A stretch of 62,441 nucleotides of DNA, taken from the NCBI RefSeq assembly GCF_025127995.1, contig NZ_JAHLYP010000048.1, forward strand, positions 1 through 62,441. Direction: 5' to 3'. The position numbers and the translations under genes are program-made. The notes below the pieces were generated by a model that was not told where the DNA came from, made no database searches, and worked only from the letters and a program-made list of their open reading frames with translations. The stretch is from Synechococcus sp. CS-1332 (GTDB lineage: Bacteria > Cyanobacteriota > Cyanobacteriia > PCC-6307 > Cyanobiaceae). Of this stretch, positions 58,914-62,441 are shown piece by piece (positions within the stretch are counted from its first letter, which is position 1; the number at the start of each line of letters is the position of its first letter).

Positions 58914-60125
58914 TCAGAGGTCCGTGGCGATCGCTTTGCTGCCGTTGCGCAGTTCCCGCTGCGTGGCCCGCCAGCGCCGCTCCAGCAGGGGGCCGCTCCA
59001 GCGGGCGGTGCTGGCCAGCAGGCTCCGCAGGAGGTGCCGCCGCCGCAACAGATCGGCCCGGCGGGCCTCCTCCTCCTGCAGCTGCTGGATCCGCCGGATC
59101 TCCGGCAGCCGGGCGGCGGCGATCGCCGCTGTGGCCGCATCGATGGCCGCAGGTCCACCCGCCAGCAGGGAGGGTCCCAGGTGCCGGTCGGCCACCAGGG
59201 CATCGCGCAGGGCCATGTTGATGCCCTGGGCCCGCAGCGGGCTCATCGGGTGGGCGGCATCGCCGAGCAGCAGCAGGCCGGGCCGTTGCCAGCCCGGGCA
59301 GAGCCCTACCCGCACCGGCAGCCGCACCGGCCCCTGCACGGCCACCTCGGCCAAGGTCCGCAGCAACCGGGCCAGGGGCGCTGGGGCGTCCCTGGCCCAG
59401 AGCTCCAACCAGGCCCCGGGGCTGGCCGGGGTGGGAGCCTGGGCGGCTCGACCCGGCTCCATCGCCCAGCCGAGCTGCACGCCGCCACGGGCGGAGGGGA
59501 ACAGGGCATAGCTGCCAGAGGCGCCCACAACGGTGACGAAGCGGCCGGCCAGCCAACGCACCAGCGCCTCGGATCCGGGGGCCTCCAGCCGGAACCAGAG
59601 CACGTCGAGGGGGCTTGGGGCGATCTCCAGCTCCAGCCCCGCCTTGCGGCGCAGCAGCGACTCCCGGCCATCACAGGCCACCACCAGGTCGGCCTCCAGG
59701 GCGCTGCCGTCCGCCAGACGCACACCGCTGACGCGGCCGTCCTGCTCCAGCAGGTCGGTGGCGGCCTGGCCTTGGCGGCTGCGGAAGCCAGGCTGGCGGC
59801 CCGCCTGGACCAGCAGTTCCTGGAGCAGGGAGTCCTGGTCGATCAGGGTGCAGGGGACGGGACTGCCCATCGGCTCGGCCGCCTCGAACAGGAACTGGCC
59901 GTCAAGGAAGAAGCTCCAGGCCGCCAACGGGAGCTGGGCCACCGCTGGCGGGAGGGGCTGCAGGCCCATTGCGGCCAGGGCCTCCAGGCCGCTGGGCATC
60001 AGCCCCTCGCCGCGGAACGGCCGGCCACCACGGATCGTGGCGTCGATCAGGTCGACCGGGAGGCCACGGCGGGCCAGCAGCAGGGCCAGGCTGGCGCCGG
60101 CCGGACCGGCCCCCACCACCACCAC
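58914..60125 (-). CDS. FAD-dependent monooxygenase (UbiH/PHBH-type)
   Basis: A 403-residue flavoprotein if GTG 60125 is the start. The FAD fold begins VVVVGAGPAGASLALLLARRG with Asp at LPVDLIDA; DLVVACDGRESLLRRKAGL is the DG motif, and LLLLGDAAHPMSPLRAQGINMALRD the GD motif with the usual Pro and Gly-Asn-like spacing. Substrate unknown; related enzymes hydroxylate aromatic rings or polyprenyl quinones, or oxidise chlorophyll-type groups. A CTG at 60158 overlaps the upstream stop as CTGA and would add the natural-looking start TSPSGPLASR. Confidence 0.85.
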   Translation of the reverse strand: MVVVGAGPAGASLALLLARRGLPVDLIDATIRGGRPFRGEGLMPSGLEALAAMGLQPLPPAVAQLPLAAWSFFLDGQFLFEAAEPMGSPVPCTLIDQDSLLQELLVQAGRQPGFRSRQGQAATDLLEQDGRVSGVRLADGSALEADLVVACDGRESLLRRKAGLELEIAPSPLDVLWFRLEAPGSEALVRWLAGRFVTVVGASGSYALFPSARGGVQLGWAMEPGRAAQAPTPASPGAWLELWARDAPAPLARLLRTLAEVAVQGPVRLPVRVGLCPGWQRPGLLLLGDAAHPMSPLRAQGINMALRDALVADRHLGPSLLAGGPAAIDAATAAIAAARLPEIRRIQQLQEEEARRADLLRRRHLLRSLLASTARWSGPLLERRWRATQRELRNGSKAIATDL

Positions 60126-60154
60126 CCGGCTGGCGAGGGGCCCGGACGGGCTGG

Positions 60155-60427
60155 TCAGGTGAAGGAGTTGTAGTTGAGGCCTTCCTCGGGGTTGGGGGTG
60201 TCCGCCCCCTGGAGGGTGTTCTTCATGCTGAGCAGGTAGTCGACCAGTTCCTGCTGCACGGTCAGCAGCTCGCTGGTGCAGCCCCGGAACGCGGCACGGT
60301 GGCGGATTTCGTCGTGGCGGGTGTGCAGGTCCCGCAGCATCAGGTTGATGGCATCCAGGCGCGGGGTGACCTGGCGGGAGCTGGCAATGGTGCTGGGAGT
60401 GGCGGCGGGAGTGGACACCGGGTCCAT
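60155..60427 (-). CDS. Hypothetical helical protein upstream of the monooxygenase
   Basis: A 90-residue soluble protein. A Ser/Thr/Pro-rich start is followed by a helical core: RLDAINLMLRDLHTRHDEIRH, RGCTSELLTVQQELVDYLLS, then a tail ending NYNSFT. It looks conserved in picocyanobacteria, but I cannot name a family. It starts 17 bases after the phospholipase D-like gene stop and overlaps or abuts the monooxygenase, so the three genes may share a transcript. Confidence 0.6.
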   Translation of the reverse strand: MDPVSTPAATPSTIASSRQVTPRLDAINLMLRDLHTRHDEIRHRAAFRGCTSELLTVQQELVDYLLSMKNTLQGADTPNPEEGLNYNSFT

Positions 60428-60444
60428 GAATCATGTGCTAAGCG

Positions 60445-61875
60445 TTACCGGATCGTAGTCGTCGCTGCGGGCGCGGCTGCGGCAGTCCGCTGCGTTCCAC
60501 TGCCGCAGGTGCGCCGCCGCTGCTCCATGCGGCGGGCCAGGCGGCCGCTGACGCCCAGTTCGGCCCCACGCCAGAGGCGGTCCACTTCCGCTTCGAAGTG
60601 GCGTGCCAGCAAGGGGGAGCGGATCAGCAGCAGGGTTTCGTCGTTTTGGAATGCGGCACTGGGGCTCCAATTGAAGCTGCCAGTGATCACCTCACGGCCA
60701 TCGAGCACGGCGAATTTGTGGTGCAGCTTGTCGCCGCCGGCCAGCTGGGGCGTGCCCACCCCCTCCAGCGGCGCGCTCCAGGCCCGGTTGCCCGCTTCGA
60801 TCTTGCAGTCCTGGTCGGGCAGGGTCACGCCGAGCAAGTCGAGGGTTTCGCTGAAGGCCCGGTTGGCAAAGCCCGGATCCGCCAGCAGGCGGAGCTTCAC
60901 GCCCCGGCCATGGAGGTCCCTGAGCCGGTCGGCCAGGTTCTGGCCCGAGAAGACGAACAGGGCCAGGTCGAGGCGCCGACTGGTGGAGGCCAGCTTGGTT
61001 TCCAGCCAGGCCAGGCCGTGGTTGGGATCGTGGCGCCGGTGGGGGGAGAAGAGAACCTCCACCGACGTGCCGGCCACGTCGACCACCTGGGCGGGGCCGC
61101 CTTCCTTGGCGATGCCGAAGCGGCTGTCGGCTTGGCCGCCGGGGCCATCGCCCCATAGCCGGGCGAATTCGGCGGCGAAGATCCCTGCCAGCGCAGGACT
61201 CTCGAAGCGCAGCAGGTGGTTCACGTTGCCCCGGGTGCTCGGCGCGTTGGCATCGCCGTGGATGCAGGAGGGGCTGAAGTTCGCCGATCCGGTCACCACC
61301 ACCCGGCCATCGACCACCAGGAACTTGTGGTGCATCAGGCCGCTGCCACGGCTGCCATCGGCCGTGTCATCGAGCACCTGCACGCCGGCCCGCTGCAGCA
61401 CCGCCACGGCGTCCCCATGGCCGAGGGCCGCCAGCTGCTGCTGGCGCTGGCGTTGGTGGGGGGGCAGATCCACCGCGTGTTGCTGGCTCCAGGGGGTGCT
61501 GTAGTTGTTCTCCAGCACCACGTGCACCCGCACCCCCTGGCGGTGCCGTTCCACCAGGGCTTCGGCCACTGCCGGCAGGGAGAGCTCCTGCACCGCCACC
61601 AGGATCTCCTGGCGGGCCTCGCGGATGCTCTCCAGCAGCAGGGCTTCCAGGTCATCTCCCTGGCGCCACTGGCCGCTGATCGGGCTGCGGTAGCGGCTGT
61701 CGCCGCGGTGGTTGAAGGCCACCCGGATGCCCGCTGGCAGGGGCAGGGCCTGGGGCGATCCGCCGCTGAGGGCCGCCGGTGCGGGACCGCAGCCCCCCAG
61801 CAACAGGGGGACCGCCAGGCCGGCGAGGGCCCCGGGGGCGTGTCGGAACGTACTGATGGAGAAAGTAGGGGCCAT
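60445..61875 (-). CDS. Phospholipase D-like lipoprotein (two HKD motifs)
   Basis: A 476-residue protein. The lipobox LLLGGC (Cys29) follows a signal peptide, so it should be a lipoprotein facing the periplasm. Two PLD domains are complete: HHKFLVVDGRVVVTGSANFSP (His/Lys/Asp, about 210-230) and HHKFAVLDGREVITGSFNWSP (about 400-420). The superfamily covers phospholipase D, cardiolipin synthase, nucleases and transferases; with two intact HKD motifs it is probably active, but the substrate is unknown. The C-terminus is Arg/Cys/Thr-rich. Confidence 0.85.
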   Translation of the reverse strand: MAPTFSISTFRHAPGALAGLAVPLLLGGCGPAPAALSGGSPQALPLPAGIRVAFNHRGDSRYRSPISGQWRQGDDLEALLLESIREARQEILVAVQELSLPAVAEALVERHRQGVRVHVVLENNYSTPWSQQHAVDLPPHQRQRQQQLAALGHGDAVAVLQRAGVQVLDDTADGSRGSGLMHHKFLVVDGRVVVTGSANFSPSCIHGDANAPSTRGNVNHLLRFESPALAGIFAAEFARLWGDGPGGQADSRFGIAKEGGPAQVVDVAGTSVEVLFSPHRRHDPNHGLAWLETKLASTSRRLDLALFVFSGQNLADRLRDLHGRGVKLRLLADPGFANRAFSETLDLLGVTLPDQDCKIEAGNRAWSAPLEGVGTPQLAGGDKLHHKFAVLDGREVITGSFNWSPSAAFQNDETLLLIRSPLLARHFEAEVDRLWRGAELGVSGRLARRMEQRRRTCGSGTQRTAAAAPAATTTIR

Positions 61876-61940
61876 GGGCTGGAAGGCGCGGCACGTTCCG
61901 CTCCTTCAGCCTTCCCGGCGGTGGACGTCTTGGGGGCGCC

Positions 61941-62147
61941 TCAGTGGTGGCCGGGCATCTCCGAGGTGCGGAGCATGGCGGCGAACCAGAGGGTGCCGAT
62001 CACCACGGCGGCGATGACACCGGAAGCAATGCTGACGCGCAGCATCAGGATCGGCACCACCAGAGGGAAGAGAATCGTTCCGGCCAGGGGAGTGAGGGCC
62101 ACGACCAGTTTGAGCAGGCTGCGGTTGGAGCTGGCGGTGCCGTCCAT
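61941..62147 (-). CDS. Small two-helix membrane protein
   Basis: A 68-residue protein from ATG 62147: LLKLVVALTPLAGTILFPLV and VSIASGVIAAVVIGTLWFAAML form two helices. The start overlaps the stop of the DUF4912 gene by one base (TGATG), so the two are translated together. Family not recognised; similar small membrane proteins are common in cyanobacteria. Confidence 0.6.
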   Translation of the reverse strand: MDGTASSNRSLLKLVVALTPLAGTILFPLVVPILMLRVSIASGVIAAVVIGTLWFAAMLRTSEMPGHH

Positions 62148-62441
62148 CAGAACCACTCGGCCACGGCCTGGCTGGCGGGGTTGCTGTTGTCTTCCGGCGT
62201 CGAGCGACGGAACTCCATGGTGATGCTGCGCTTCTGCTCCCCATCGGCGGCCAGGGCCTCGATCGGATAGAGCTGCTGGCCGTCGCGGAAGGGCACCTGA
62301 ACCCGGAAGGTGCCATCGGCCGACAGGGGCACCTCTTCTCCGCCGATGCTGAGGCGGGCGGCCGGATCGGTGGCGCCATACACAATCAGCTCGGCATCGG
62401 CCACCAGCCAGAAGGACCGCTGCCGGGAGCCCACCCCACCC
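62147..62441 (-). CDS. DUF4912 domain protein, 3' part only
   Basis: The frame is open to the window edge, giving the last 98 residues. SRQRSFWLVADAELIVYGATDP and ARLSIGGEEVPLSADGTFRV, then VPFRDGQQLYPIEALAADGEQ and ITMEFRRSTPEDNSN, match the C-terminal Ig-like part of cyanobacterial DUF4912 proteins. Its function is unknown. The true start lies beyond the window; a GTG at 62434 is in frame but probably internal. Confidence 0.72.
   Translation of the reverse strand, partial: GGVGSRQRSFWLVADAELIVYGATDPAARLSIGGEEVPLSADGTFRVQVPFRDGQQLYPIEALAADGEQKRSITMEFRRSTPEDNSNPASQAVAEWF

Overview
The window is high-GC, densely packed DNA that reads as a chromosome segment of a picocyanobacterium (Cyanobium/Synechococcus-like). 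The clues are a 48-residue high-light-inducible protein, a type II NADH dehydrogenase next to cysH, a DUF2973 protein, a DUF1400 protein, a cyanobacterial porin of the Som/OprB type, a RarA fused to an extra C-terminal domain, a DUF4912 protein and many tiny proteins that look cyanobacteria-specific. The genus assignment is inference. I see no rRNA, tRNA, CRISPR array, transposase or phage module.

Layout. 0-4 kb: a BrkB membrane protein, two small membrane proteins, and a leftward group holding exonuclease VII (xseA, xseB), a DUF2834 protein and, further up, the HLI gene. 4.4-10.3 kb: a HAD phosphatase, the helicase HrpB, small proteins and a periplasmic HtrA protease. 10.4-14 kb: small genes (a twin-CX3C protein, a Nif11-like protein, a ribbon-helix-helix protein) around an ABC-F ATPase. 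13.9-21.4 kb: a long leftward cluster, ndbB - HAD - hflX/peroxiredoxin - ktrB - ktrA - anmK, in which hflX and the 1-Cys peroxiredoxin share one uninterrupted reading frame. 21.5-27.3 kb: cysH, coaX, bcp, a DUF1400 protein, rarA and an HdeD-like protein.

27.4-33.4 kb: an Mrp-type Na+/H+ antiporter operon. It is preceded by a scarred region in which a glutamate symporter gene (gltS1) lies between a decayed copy of the first mrp gene and a decayed porin end. 33.4-38.4 kb: a P-type cation ATPase, a Pit phosphate transporter and its DUF47 partner, in DNA that looks poorer in GC than the surroundings. 38.8-48.2 kb: two tandem RND efflux adaptor-permease pairs whose permeases carry extra hydrophobic segments at the centre. 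48.3-53.4 kb: a LysM protein, an Anbu proteasome-type protease next to a glutaminase, an AI-2E family protein and a secreted protein. 53.4-62.4 kb: a second gltS facing an SLH-less porin, phosphoglucomutase, small proteins, an FAD monooxygenase, a phospholipase D-like lipoprotein and the 3' part of a DUF4912 gene.

A recurring theme is sodium, potassium and glutamate handling: KtrAB, Mrp, a P-type ATPase, two GltS symporters, a glutaminase and Pit. This would suit a cell coping with changing salinity, but that is inference. The most unusual features are the HflX-peroxiredoxin reading frame, the gltS/porin/mrp duplication scar, the enlarged RND permeases, the Anbu-glutaminase pair and two gene junctions that seem to use CTG starts.
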